The position numbers and the translations under genes are program-made. From Thiobacillus sp. UBA2597 (lineage in GTDB: Bacteria > Pseudomonadota > Gammaproteobacteria > Burkholderiales > Thiobacillaceae), in NCBI GenBank assembly GCA_002339725.1, contig DDKN01000069.1, positions 1 through 8,311 of the forward strand: a stretch of 8,311 nt of DNA, in the 5' to 3' direction. Below are positions 1 through 5,505 of the stretch, piece after piece. Within the stretch, counting starts at the first letter, position 1. Each line of letters opens with the position of its first letter. The notes beneath the pieces are model-generated. The model was not told the origin of the DNA. It worked only from the letters and a program-made list of their open reading frames with translations, and ran no database searches.

Positions 1-48
1 GCAGGTGAGGGTTAAGCGCCGCAAGGCGCGGCCGGAATTACAATCCAA

Positions 49-65
49 CCGCCCGGCACGGGCGG
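49..65 (-). terminator. Possible terminator hairpin downstream of the tRNA cluster
   Basis: Seven GC-rich base pairs (49-55 with 59-65) enclose a three-base loop. Read on the minus strand, which is the direction of the tRNA genes, the stem is followed by a moderately T-rich stretch (TTGGATTGTAATT) rather than a clean T run. A second small hairpin lies further on (16-20 with 25-29), followed by TTAA. One or both could end the tRNA transcript, but neither is a textbook intrinsic terminator. I see no gene in bases 1-92. Confidence 0.3.
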
Positions 66-92
66 GTCGCTGCAAACAGGGGAAGGAAAAGA

Positions 93-169
93 TGGGGCGA
101 TGGATGGGGATCGAACCCACGACACCTGGAGCCACAATCCAGTGCTCTACCAACTGAGCTACCACCGCC
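93..169 (-). tRNA. tRNA-His (anticodon GUG)
   Basis: The minus strand folds as a complete 77-nt tRNA. The anticodon GTG lies at 133-135 in the loop TTGTGGC, with a CTGGA/TCCAG stem. The D arm reads AGCTCAGTTGGTAGAGC and the T loop TTCGATC. The histidine-specific extra 5' base is present: G-1 at 169 faces C73 at 96, the identity pair for histidyl-tRNA synthetase. The acceptor stem pairs over seven bases besides that pair. The 3' CCA is encoded (93-95). It is the last gene of the Pro-Arg-His cluster, only 8 nt after tRNA-Arg, so the precursor must be cut by processing enzymes. Confidence 0.97.
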
Positions 170-177
170 ACTAAAAC

Positions 178-254
178 TGGCCTGCCCGACAGGGATCGAA
201 CCTGTAACCCCCAGCTTAGAAGGCTGGTGCTCTATCCAATTGAGCTACGGGCAG
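178..254 (-). tRNA. tRNA-Arg (anticodon UCU)
   Basis: A 77-nt cloverleaf on the minus strand. The acceptor stem CTGCCCG pairs with CGGGCAG, the discriminator is G, and CCA is encoded (178-180). The anticodon loop CTTCTAA, with TCT at 218-220, is closed by CCAGC/GCTGG. The D arm (AGCTCAATTGGATAGAGC) and T arm (ACAGG-TTCGATC-CCTGT) are intact. It should read AGA and AGG codons, which are rare in a GC-rich genome like this. It is the middle gene of a three-tRNA transcript, 40 nt after tRNA-Pro and 8 nt before tRNA-His. Confidence 0.97.
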
Positions 255-294
255 TTCTCCCGCGGGCTGGCTGCAAACGAGGCCCGGTCAACGC

Positions 295-371
295 TGGTCG
301 GGGTGGAGGGATTCGAACCCCCGACATCCTGCTCCCAAAGCAGGCGCGCTACCGGGCTGCGCTACACCCCG
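295..371 (-). tRNA. tRNA-Pro (anticodon UGG)
   Basis: A 77-nt cloverleaf on the minus strand. The acceptor stem CGGGGTG pairs with CACCCCG, followed by A73 and an encoded CCA (295-297). The anticodon loop TTTGGGA carries TGG at 335-337, and G37 follows it, as usual for tRNA-Pro. The D arm (AGCGCAGCCCGGTAGCGC) and T loop TTCGAAT are typical of bacterial tRNA-Pro(UGG), the proM type in E. coli. It is the first gene of the cluster, about 57 nt downstream of the start predicted from the promoter at 435-463. Confidence 0.97.
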
Positions 372-434
372 AAACTGAGTTTCAGTGTGGGCACTGCGCC
401 ACAAAGCCGGCGTCATGCCGAAACCGAGCGGCGA

Positions 435-463
435 ACTATACCGACGCGGGCCGCAAAAATCAA
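435..463 (-). promoter_or_regulatory. Sigma-70 promoter of the tRNA Pro-Arg-His operon
   Basis: On the minus strand TTGATT (463-458) and TATAGT (440-435) are separated by exactly 17 bp, close to the sigma-70 consensus. The bases after the -10 box (TCGCCGC) form a GC-rich discriminator. In stable-RNA promoters that feature is known to go with stringent (ppGpp/DksA) control, so such control is inferred here. Transcription would start near 428 and give a leader of about 57 nt before tRNA-Pro. The -35 box abuts the region where the divergent folD promoter would lie. Confidence 0.7.
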
Positions 464-492
464 TGCGAGGCGGCCGGCCGCTCGGCTAAAAT
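464..492 (+). promoter_or_regulatory. Candidate folD promoter
   Basis: TAAAAT at 487-492 is a good -10 match. The base run 17 bp upstream (464-469, TGCGAG) is only a poor -35 match. Transcription would start near 499 and leave a leader of about 28 nt before the ATG at 527. A perfect 14-bp palindrome, AAAATCGCGATTTT (488-501), covers the end of the -10 box and the expected start site. It could be an operator, or a chance result of AT-rich promoter sequence. Confidence 0.35.
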
Positions 493-526
493 CGCGATTT
501 TCTGATCCCTTCGCCCGGTAACCGAC

Positions 527-1381
527 ATGAGCGCCCGCCTCCTCGACGGCAAGGCCATCGCCGCCGCCCTTCTGCAAGACATCAAACGCCAGGTCGATGC
601 CCGGATCGCTGCCGGCAAGCCGGTGCCCGGGCTGGCGGTGATCCTGATCGGGGGCGATCCGGCCTCGAGCATTTATGTGCGCAACAAGCGCCGCGCCTGC
701 GAGACGGCCGGGGTGCGCTCGTTCTCGCACGACCTGCCGGCCTCGACCAGTCAGGCCGAGCTGATGGCGCTGATCGACCGGCTCAACGCCGACCCGGCGG
801 TGGACGGCATCCTGGTCCAGGCGCCGCTGCCGCCCCAGATCGACGACGAGGCGGTGGTCGAGCGCATTCGCGCCGACAAGGATGTCGACGGCTTTCACCC
901 CTACAACATCGGGCGCCTCGCGGTGCGTCTGCCGACCCTGCGTTCCTGCACCCCCTACGGCGTGATGAAGCTGCTGGCCGAAACCGGCGAGCCGCTGCGC
1001 GGCAAGCATGCCGTGGTGGTGGGCGCCTCCAATCACGTCGGCCGGCCCATGGCGCTGGAGCTGCTGCTGGCGGGCTGCACCGTCACCGTCTGCCACAGCG
1101 CCACCCAGGACCTGGCCGGCCATGTCGGCCGGGCCGACATCGTGGTCGCCGCAGTCGGCCGGCCGGAGATGGTCAAGGGCGCCTGGATCAAGCCGGGCGC
1201 CATCGTGATCGACATCGGCATCAACCGCCTGGACGACGGCCGCATCGTGGGCGATGTCGAGTTCGAAGTCGCCAAGGACAAGGCCGCCTGGATCACCCCG
1301 GTGCCGGGCGGCGTCGGCCCCATGACCGTGGCCACCCTGCTCCAGAACACCTTGGAGGCGGCGGCCGCTCACCACCCTTAA
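527..1381 (+). CDS. folD: Bifunctional methylenetetrahydrofolate dehydrogenase / methenyltetrahydrofolate cyclohydrolase FolD
   Basis: FolD interconverts 5,10-methylene-THF, 5,10-methenyl-THF and 10-formyl-THF in the cytosol with NADP(H), supplying one-carbon units for purines and formyl-Met-tRNA. The 284 residues match the family length (E. coli 288). The substrate/catalytic segment YVRNK has Tyr50 and Lys54, the pair that corresponds to the catalytic Tyr/Lys of the family. The conserved GILVQAPLPPQI and DVDGFHPYNIG segments follow. The Rossmann half contains VVGASNHVGRP, ADIVVAAVG, VIDIGINR and the C-terminal signature PVPGGVGPMT. The ATG at 527 fits the family N-terminus (SARLLDGK). There is no strong Shine-Dalgarno sequence; only a weak GGTA precedes it. 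The TAA stop (1379-1381) lies inside the inverted-repeat element at 1378-1528, and the protein ends a few residues earlier than the E. coli enzyme. The gene stands alone, divergent from the tRNA operon. Confidence 0.97.
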   Translation: MSARLLDGKAIAAALLQDIKRQVDARIAAGKPVPGLAVILIGGDPASSIYVRNKRRACETAGVRSFSHDLPASTSQAELMALIDRLNADPAVDGILVQAPLPPQIDDEAVVERIRADKDVDGFHPYNIGRLAVRLPTLRSCTPYGVMKLLAETGEPLRGKHAVVVGASNHVGRPMALELLLAGCTVTVCHSATQDLAGHVGRADIVVAAVGRPEMVKGAWIKPGAIVIDIGINRLDDGRIVGDVEFEVAKDKAAWITPVPGGVGPMTVATLLQNTLEAAAAHHP

Positions 1382-1528
1382 CAGGCCGTTGAAAAACGTA
1401 GCGAGGATGGCCAGATGCAAGGCGCACGGAGCGCAGCGACCGAGACATATCAACTAGATAGGCGAGGGAGCGAGCACCGCGCAACGCCGCAGATGGCGCA
1501 CCGCAGTAGTTTTACAACAGCCTGTTAA
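1378..1528. repeat. 151-bp intergenic element with terminal inverted repeats (MITE-like)
   Basis: The two ends, 1378-1397 and 1509-1528, are inverted copies of each other with 18 of 20 bases matching. The left reads TTAACAGGCCGTTGAAAAAC; the right, on the minus strand, differs only at its 10th and 15th bases. The match stops abruptly inward. The 111-bp interior has no coding potential and is not fully palindromic. It contains a small hairpin (1485-1488 with 1495-1498). Both ends begin with TTAA, whose TAA is the stop codon of folD on one side and of the CbbY gene on the other. From memory, very similar ends (ACAGGCTGTTGAAAAA) recur as dispersed intergenic repeats in beta- and gammaproteobacterial genomes, but I could not verify this. 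A non-autonomous mobile element is the main reading. A bidirectional terminator between convergent genes is an alternative, or an added role. Confidence 0.7.
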
Positions 1529-2280
1529 GCGGCGAACCACTCCCGCAGGCGAGCCACATCGACATAGCCCGCCTCGTCGGCGTCCAGCCGGCGATACGGT
1601 GTCGCCGGCTCGCCCAGATCGGACAGCACCGCCAGCGCACCGGAAAAATCGTGGTCGCGCGTGTAGTCGTTCACCGTCACCACGGTCTTGAGCCCGGCCC
1701 CGCGCGCGGCGCGAATGCCGTTCTCCGAGTCCTCGAAGGCCAGGCACTGCTCGGGCGCCAGACCCAGCTGCTGCATGGCCCAGAGGTAGATGTCCGGCGC
1801 CGGCTTCTTGGCCGGCACGATGTCGCCCGCAGCGATCACGGCGAACCAGTCGGCGCCGTCCTCGGCCAGGCTGTGGCGAAGCAGGGCGGTGACGTTTTCC
1901 GGCGTGGTGGTGGTGGCCACGCCCAGGATCAGGCCGGCCGCGCGCGCCTCCTGCAACAGGCGCTTCACCCCCGGCCGCAGCGGGATGCCGCCCTGGGCCA
2001 GCAACTCGGTGTAATGCCGGGTCTTGGCCTTGTGCAGCTCGGCCACCAGCGCGTCGAAATCGGCCGGTTTCCGGTAGTCGGGCCGGAAGCGTTCGACATA
2101 GAACTTCATCCGCTCCTTGCCGCCGGTCACTTCCAGCAATTTCCCGTAGAGCTCGACATCCCAGTGCCAATCCAGGCCGAACTCCCGGAAGGCCGCGTTG
2201 AAGGCCGGGCGATGGCCGTCCCGCTCGGTATCGGCCAGGGTGCCGTCGACGTCGAACAACAGGGCTTTTAACTCAGGCAT
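1525..2280 (-). CDS. cbbY: CbbY-type HAD-superfamily sugar phosphatase
   Basis: A 251-residue HAD hydrolase with a C1 cap. Motif I is FDVDGTLADTE, with nucleophile Asp10 and acid/base Asp12. The cap carries W-D-x-E-x-YGKLLEVTGGKER (about residues 38-57), the TGGKER stretch being characteristic of CbbY proteins. Motif II is the TTTT run at 123-126, motif III is Lys159 in KKPAPDIY, and motif IV is FEDS (182-185). Characterised CbbY enzymes dephosphorylate xylulose-1,5-bisphosphate, a Rubisco inhibitor. Assigning that substrate here is inference, because no Rubisco or Calvin-cycle gene is adjacent. I chose the ATG at 2280, with GGTGGGA eight bases upstream, over a GTG at 2319 that has no ribosome site and adds 13 unconserved residues. 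The stop codon (1525-1527) lies within the inverted-repeat element. I see no convincing promoter. It could also be a related sugar-phosphate phosphatase. Confidence 0.82.
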   Translation of the reverse strand: MPELKALLFDVDGTLADTERDGHRPAFNAAFREFGLDWHWDVELYGKLLEVTGGKERMKFYVERFRPDYRKPADFDALVAELHKAKTRHYTELLAQGGIPLRPGVKRLLQEARAAGLILGVATTTTPENVTALLRHSLAEDGADWFAVIAAGDIVPAKKPAPDIYLWAMQQLGLAPEQCLAFEDSENGIRAARGAGLKTVVTVNDYTRDHDFSGALAVLSDLGEPATPYRRLDADEAGYVDVARLREWFAA

Positions 2281-2330
2281 GGCTTCGATCCCACCGAAAA
2301 CAAGCGCCGCAAAATTCACTAAACCATTGC

Positions 2331-2358
2331 TTCATAAAACGGTCATAAGCGTTACAAT
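2331..2358 (+). promoter_or_regulatory. Candidate promoter for the gene at 2392
   Basis: TACAAT (2353-2358) is a close -10 match, and TTCATA (2331-2336) sits 16 bp upstream as a four-of-six -35 match. Transcription would begin near 2365. A Shine-Dalgarno-like GAGG at 2381-2384 lies seven bases before the ATG at 2392. The AT-rich stretch stands out from the GC-rich surroundings. Confidence 0.45.
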
Positions 2359-2391
2359 ACCGCCCCCGATCCATCCGCCAGAGGCAGGCCC

Positions 2392-2844
2392 ATGCCCCAT
2401 CCCGCGCACAACCCGGAATTCGACGCGCTGTTCGACGGCATGCTCTACAGCCTTTTGTCCTGGCAGCAGCTGGCCGACTTCTGGCAACGCATCGACCGCT
2501 CGGCCGGCTGGTATCTCTATGCCGTGGGTGAAGAGCGGCCGGAGTCGCCGGCCGATGCCGAGCACGTCGGCGCCTTCATCCGCGAGATCGATGCGCTGCT
2601 GCACAAGGATCATCACGAGGACTACTGCGGCATCGTCTATGCCGACGACCTCGAACAGCCGCGCCTGATCAAGATCTACGACCCCAACCACCTCGGCAGT
2701 TCCTGCGGCTCGATCGGCTATCGCGTGCTGCCCGGCTGGGTCATGTCGCGCATGCCCCCCTCCGACCTCACCCCGAGCCATTTCATTCCACAAAACCGCC
2801 GCCGCTGGTGGCAGGGTTTTCTCGACAGCATCGGCGTCCACTGA
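2392..2844 (+). CDS. Conserved-looking hypothetical protein, 150 residues
   Basis: I do not recognise this family and give no function. The reading frame looks genuine: it has its own promoter-like sequence, a GAGG ribosome site seven bases before the ATG, and a strong terminator 19 bp after the stop, and no better frame overlaps it. The predicted protein is soluble, with no signal peptide or membrane segment. It is acidic in the first two thirds and rich in aromatic residues. Notable stretches are GWYLYAVGEE (about residues 40-49), a His/Asp/Glu cluster HKDHHEDYCGIVYADD (about 71-86), LIKIYDPNHLGSSCGS (about 92-107), LPGWVMSR, and a basic, tryptophan-containing end (NRRRWWQGF). Cysteines occur only in YCGI and SSCGS. 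The alternating hydrophobic pattern suggests a small alpha/beta fold. It is divergent from the CbbY gene and convergent with pnp, so the neighbours do not point to a role. My impression that similar proteins occur in other betaproteobacteria is unverified. Confidence 0.8.
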   Translation: MPHPAHNPEFDALFDGMLYSLLSWQQLADFWQRIDRSAGWYLYAVGEERPESPADAEHVGAFIREIDALLHKDHHEDYCGIVYADDLEQPRLIKIYDPNHLGSSCGSIGYRVLPGWVMSRMPPSDLTPSHFIPQNRRRWWQGFLDSIGVH

Positions 2845-2862
2845 GCACCGGCTGATGGCGAC

Positions 2863-2889
2863 AAAAAAAGCGGCCGAGGCCGCTTTTTT
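2863..2889. terminator. Bidirectional intrinsic terminator
   Basis: A perfect GC stem (GCGGCC at 2870-2875 with GGCCGC at 2878-2883; the last pair probably opens to form a four-base loop) is flanked by A7 on the left (2863-2869) and T6 on the right (2884-2889). Both strands therefore show stem plus U-tract. It sits between the stop of the plus-strand gene (2844) and the stop of pnp (2905). It can end the 150-residue gene on the plus strand and the infB-pnp operon on the minus strand. Confidence 0.93.
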
Positions 2890-2904
2890 CTTGCCCGGGC
2901 AGGA

Positions 2905-5031
2905 TCAGGCGGCCGATTCGGGCTCGGTCGGCGCGGCCGGGGCTTCCGCCTCGGCCACGGCCTTCATCGACAGGCGCAGCCGGCCCTTCTCGTCGGCCTC
3001 CAGCACCTTGACCCGCACCACCTGGCCTTCCTTGAGGTAGTCGGTCACGGCGTTGACCCGCTCCTGGGCGATCTGGGAGATGTGCAGCAGACCGTCGCGC
3101 CCGGGCAGGACGTTGACGATGGCGCCAAAGTCGAGAATCTTCAGCACGGCGCCCTCGTAGATACGGCCCACCTCGACCTCGGCGGTCAGGTCCTCGATCC
3201 GCTTCTTGGCGGCCTCGCCCGCCTCCATGCTGGTGCAGGCGATCTTGACCGTGCCGTCCTCGGCGATGTCGATCTGGGTGCCGGTCTCCTCGGTCAGGGC
3301 GCGGATGGTGGCGCCGCCCTTGCCGATCACATCGCGGATCTTCTCCGGATTGATCTTGATGGTGATGATGCGCGGCGCGAAGGCGGACATCTCCTGGCGC
3401 GGCGCATTGATGGCGGCCTTCATCTGGGCCAGGATGTGCATGCGGGCCTCGCGCGCCTGGGTCAGGGCGACCTGCATGATTTCCTTGGTGATGCCCTCGA
3501 TCTTGATGTCCATCTGCAGGGCGGTGACGCCGTTGTCGGTGCCGGCCACCTTGAAGTCCATGTCGCCCAGGTGATCCTCGTCACCCAGGATGTCGGTCAG
3601 CACGGCGAAGCGGTTGCCTTCCTTGATCAGGCCCATGGCGATGCCGGCCACGTGCTCCTTCATCGGCACGCCGGCATCCATCAGGGCCAGGCTGCCGCCG
3701 CAGACCGAGGCCATGGAGCTGGAGCCGTTCGATTCGGTGATCTCGGACACCACGCGGATGGTGTAGCCGAATTCCTCCTTGCCCGGCAGGCAGGCGTAGA
3801 GGGCGCGCTTGGCCAGCCGGCCGTGGCCGATCTCGCGCCGCTTGGGGCTGCCGACGCGGCCGGTCTCGCCGGTGGCGAACGGCGGCATGTTGTAGTGCAG
3901 CATGAAGTGCTCGCTGTAGCCGCCGGTCAGATCCTCGATGGTCTGCTCGTCCCGACCGGTGCCCAGCGTGGCGATCACCAGGGCCTGGGTCTCGCCCCGG
4001 GTGAACAGGGCGGAACCGTGGGTGCGCGGCAGCACGCCGGTGCGGATGGTGATCGGGCGCACGGTGCGGGTGTCGCGGCCGTCGATGCGCGGCTCGCCGG
4101 ACAGGATGCGGCCACGCACCACCTGGGCCTCCAGCTTGTGGAACAGATCCTTGATCACGTTGGCCTGGACGGTGTCCATGTCCTCGGTGATCATCGCGGC
4201 GAACACGCGGTTGCGCACCTCGTCCACCGCGGCCATGCGGGCCTGCTTCTGTTTGATCGAGTAGGCACGGGACAGATCGTCGCCGCAGATGGACTTCATC
4301 TGCTCGATCAGCGCGACCGGCGGTTCGGGCGCCTTCCAGTCCCAGGGCTCCTTGCCGGCCTCGTCGGCCAGCTCGTTGATCGCGTCGATCGCCTTCTGCA
4401 TCTGCTCGTGGCCGAAAACCACGGCGCCCAGCATCACGTCCTCGGGCAGCTGGTCGGCCTCGGATTCCACCATCAGCACGGCATGCGCGGTCCCCGCCAC
4501 CACCAGATCCAGTTTGGAGTTCTTGAGTTCGGTGTTGCTGGGGTTGAGCACATACTGGCCATCGATGTAACCGACGCGGGCGGCGCCGATCGGGCCGTTG
4601 AACGGCACGCCGGCCAGGGTCAGGGCGGCGGAGGCGCCGAGCATGGCCGGGATGTCGGAATCGACATCGGGATTCGAGGAGACCACGGTGGCGATGACCT
4701 GGATCTCGTTGAAGAAGCCATCGGGGAAAAGCGGCCGGATCGGGCGGTCGATCAGGCGGGAGACCAGGGTCTCCTTCTCGGTCGGCTTGCCTTCGCGCTT
4801 GAAGAAACCGCCGGGAATGCGGCCGGCCGCATAGGCCTTCTCCTGGTAGTCAACGGTCAGCGGGAAGAAGTCCTGACCGGGCTTGACCTCGGTCTTGGCG
4901 ACGGCGGTGACCAGCACCACCGTATCATCCATGTTGACCATCACCGCACCGTCCGCCTGGCGGGCAATTTCGCCCGTCTCCAGGGTTACCTGGTGGCGAC
5001 CGTACTGAAACGTTTTCTTGACAGGATTCAC
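2905..5031 (-). CDS. pnp: Polyribonucleotide nucleotidyltransferase (PNPase)
   Basis: PNPase degrades RNA 3'-to-5' by phosphorolysis, works as a trimer, and in many bacteria is part of the RNA degradosome. All 708 residues align with the E. coli enzyme (711). The first RNase PH-like domain covers about residues 1-230, followed by a helical linker. The second RNase PH-like domain lies at about 310-540 and carries HGSALFTRGETQAL, SNGSSSMASVCG and the metal/phosphate motif GDEDHLGDMDFK. There Asp486, Asp492 and Lys494 fall at the same numbers as in E. coli. A KH domain with GKGG at 570-573 follows, then an S1 domain at about 622-690 and an Ala/Pro/Glu-rich tail. The start is GTG at 5031, preceded by GAGG; the N-terminus NPVKKTFQYG fits the family. 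It is the last gene of the operon, 110 bp after rpsO, with the terminator at 2863-2889 just beyond its stop. Confidence 0.98.
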   Translation of the reverse strand: MNPVKKTFQYGRHQVTLETGEIARQADGAVMVNMDDTVVLVTAVAKTEVKPGQDFFPLTVDYQEKAYAAGRIPGGFFKREGKPTEKETLVSRLIDRPIRPLFPDGFFNEIQVIATVVSSNPDVDSDIPAMLGASAALTLAGVPFNGPIGAARVGYIDGQYVLNPSNTELKNSKLDLVVAGTAHAVLMVESEADQLPEDVMLGAVVFGHEQMQKAIDAINELADEAGKEPWDWKAPEPPVALIEQMKSICGDDLSRAYSIKQKQARMAAVDEVRNRVFAAMITEDMDTVQANVIKDLFHKLEAQVVRGRILSGEPRIDGRDTRTVRPITIRTGVLPRTHGSALFTRGETQALVIATLGTGRDEQTIEDLTGGYSEHFMLHYNMPPFATGETGRVGSPKRREIGHGRLAKRALYACLPGKEEFGYTIRVVSEITESNGSSSMASVCGGSLALMDAGVPMKEHVAGIAMGLIKEGNRFAVLTDILGDEDHLGDMDFKVAGTDNGVTALQMDIKIEGITKEIMQVALTQAREARMHILAQMKAAINAPRQEMSAFAPRIITIKINPEKIRDVIGKGGATIRALTEETGTQIDIAEDGTVKIACTSMEAGEAAKKRIEDLTAEVEVGRIYEGAVLKILDFGAIVNVLPGRDGLLHISQIAQERVNAVTDYLKEGQVVRVKVLEADEKGRLRLSMKAVAEAEAPAAPTEPESAA

Positions 5032-5054
5032 GCTGACCTCGTCCTTGGGTTCGC

Positions 5055-5092
5055 TCTATACCGATGAAGACGCAGCCGCCCGGGAGCGCTGC
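5055..5092 (-). promoter_or_regulatory. pnp: pnp leader: hairpin and -10-like box between rpsO and pnp
   Basis: On the minus strand a hairpin with arms GCAGC and GCTGC (5088-5092 and 5072-5076) is followed by a -10-like TATAGA (5060-5055), 24 bp before the pnp GTG. There is no good -35 box at 17 bp. E. coli has a separate pnp promoter and a leader stem cut by RNase III in the same place. By analogy this stretch may hold a promoter or a processing site, but the sequence match is weak. I see no rho-independent terminator in the 110-bp gap, so readthrough from rpsO is expected. Confidence 0.25.
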
Positions 5093-5141
5093 AGGTTAAC
5101 TCACGCCGATGGCGCTGACTGACGCAGGCCCGAACGGCGCC

Positions 5142-5411
5142 TTACTTGCGCAAACCAAGCCGCTCGATCAGCGAGCGGTAGGCGTCGGTGTTGCGGGACT
5201 TCAAATAATCGAGCAGACGACGGCGACGGCTGACCAGCTTGAGCAGGCCGCGCCGGGAATGGTGATCCTTGGCGTGGCTCTTGAAGTGACCGGTCAGATC
5301 GTTGATGCGGGCGGTCAGCAGGGCGACCTGGACCTCGGGCGAACCGGTGTCGGCGGCGCCGCGCTGGTACTCTTTCAGAATCTTCGCCTTGTCGGCGGCG
5401 GTAATGGCCAT
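5142..5411 (-). CDS. rpsO: 30S ribosomal protein S15
   Basis: S15 binds 16S rRNA in the central domain early in 30S assembly and contributes to a bridge with the 50S subunit. The protein has 89 residues, the family's usual length. It carries the expected TGSPEVQVALLTARI stretch (about 22-36), then LTGHFKSHAKDHHSRRGLL, with the conserved HxxDHHSRRG rRNA-binding loop, and finally VSRRRRLLDYL. The ATG at 5411 has GGAG eight bases upstream. It lies between truB and pnp as in E. coli. A likely internal promoter (5446-5475) suggests that rpsO-pnp can be transcribed separately from the upstream genes. E. coli S15 represses its own mRNA through a leader pseudoknot. The short leader here shows no structure I can equate with that. 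Confidence 0.98.
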   Translation of the reverse strand: MAITAADKAKILKEYQRGAADTGSPEVQVALLTARINDLTGHFKSHAKDHHSRRGLLKLVSRRRRLLDYLKSRNTDAYRSLIERLGLRK

Positions 5412-5445
5412 GTCTCGAACTCCAAAACAAACTGGAAAAGGGCGG

Positions 5446-5475
5446 ATTTTACCCGCGTAACCCGCAATTCCTCAA
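5446..5475 (-). promoter_or_regulatory. Probable internal promoter for rpsO-pnp
   Basis: On the minus strand TTGAGG (5475-5470) and TAAAAT (5451-5446) are separated by 18 bp, in the 94-bp gap between truB and rpsO. Transcription would start near 5439 and give a leader of about 28 nt. E. coli rpsO has its own promoter at the equivalent place, which supports the call. Confidence 0.5.
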
Positions 5476-5505
5476 GCAATTCATGCATCTGCCCGGCTGT
5501 GCGCC

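Noticed and set aside
227..521. Two overlapping frames of about 92 codons across the tRNA-Pro gene and promoter region
   Set aside because: They read across tRNA-Pro, the edge of tRNA-Arg and the promoter sequences. Translated tRNA antisense is a common source of false small genes.
413..1453. 346-codon open frame on the minus strand opposite folD
   Set aside because: It runs through the whole folD gene, the promoter region and the repeat. Its composition is typical of an antisense shadow and it has no family motif.
1378..1528. Insertion sequence or transposase gene at the inverted-repeat element
   Set aside because: At 151 bp it is too short to encode a transposase and contains no coding frame, so it is called a repeat only.
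1651..2271. 206-codon open frame on the plus strand opposite the CbbY gene
   Set aside because: The opposite strand carries all four HAD motifs in order, so this frame is a shadow.
2281..2319. Longer CbbY start at the GTG at 2319
   Set aside because: It has no ribosome site, and the 13 added residues precede a normal HAD N-terminus. The ATG at 2280 has GGTGGGA at suitable distance.
3082..5067. 661-codon open frame on the plus strand opposite pnp
   Set aside because: It lies entirely antisense to a certain PNPase gene. Its translation is a low-complexity mix of Gly, Ala, Asp, His and Leu, as expected from the reverse frame of GC-rich codons, and it has no recognisable domain.
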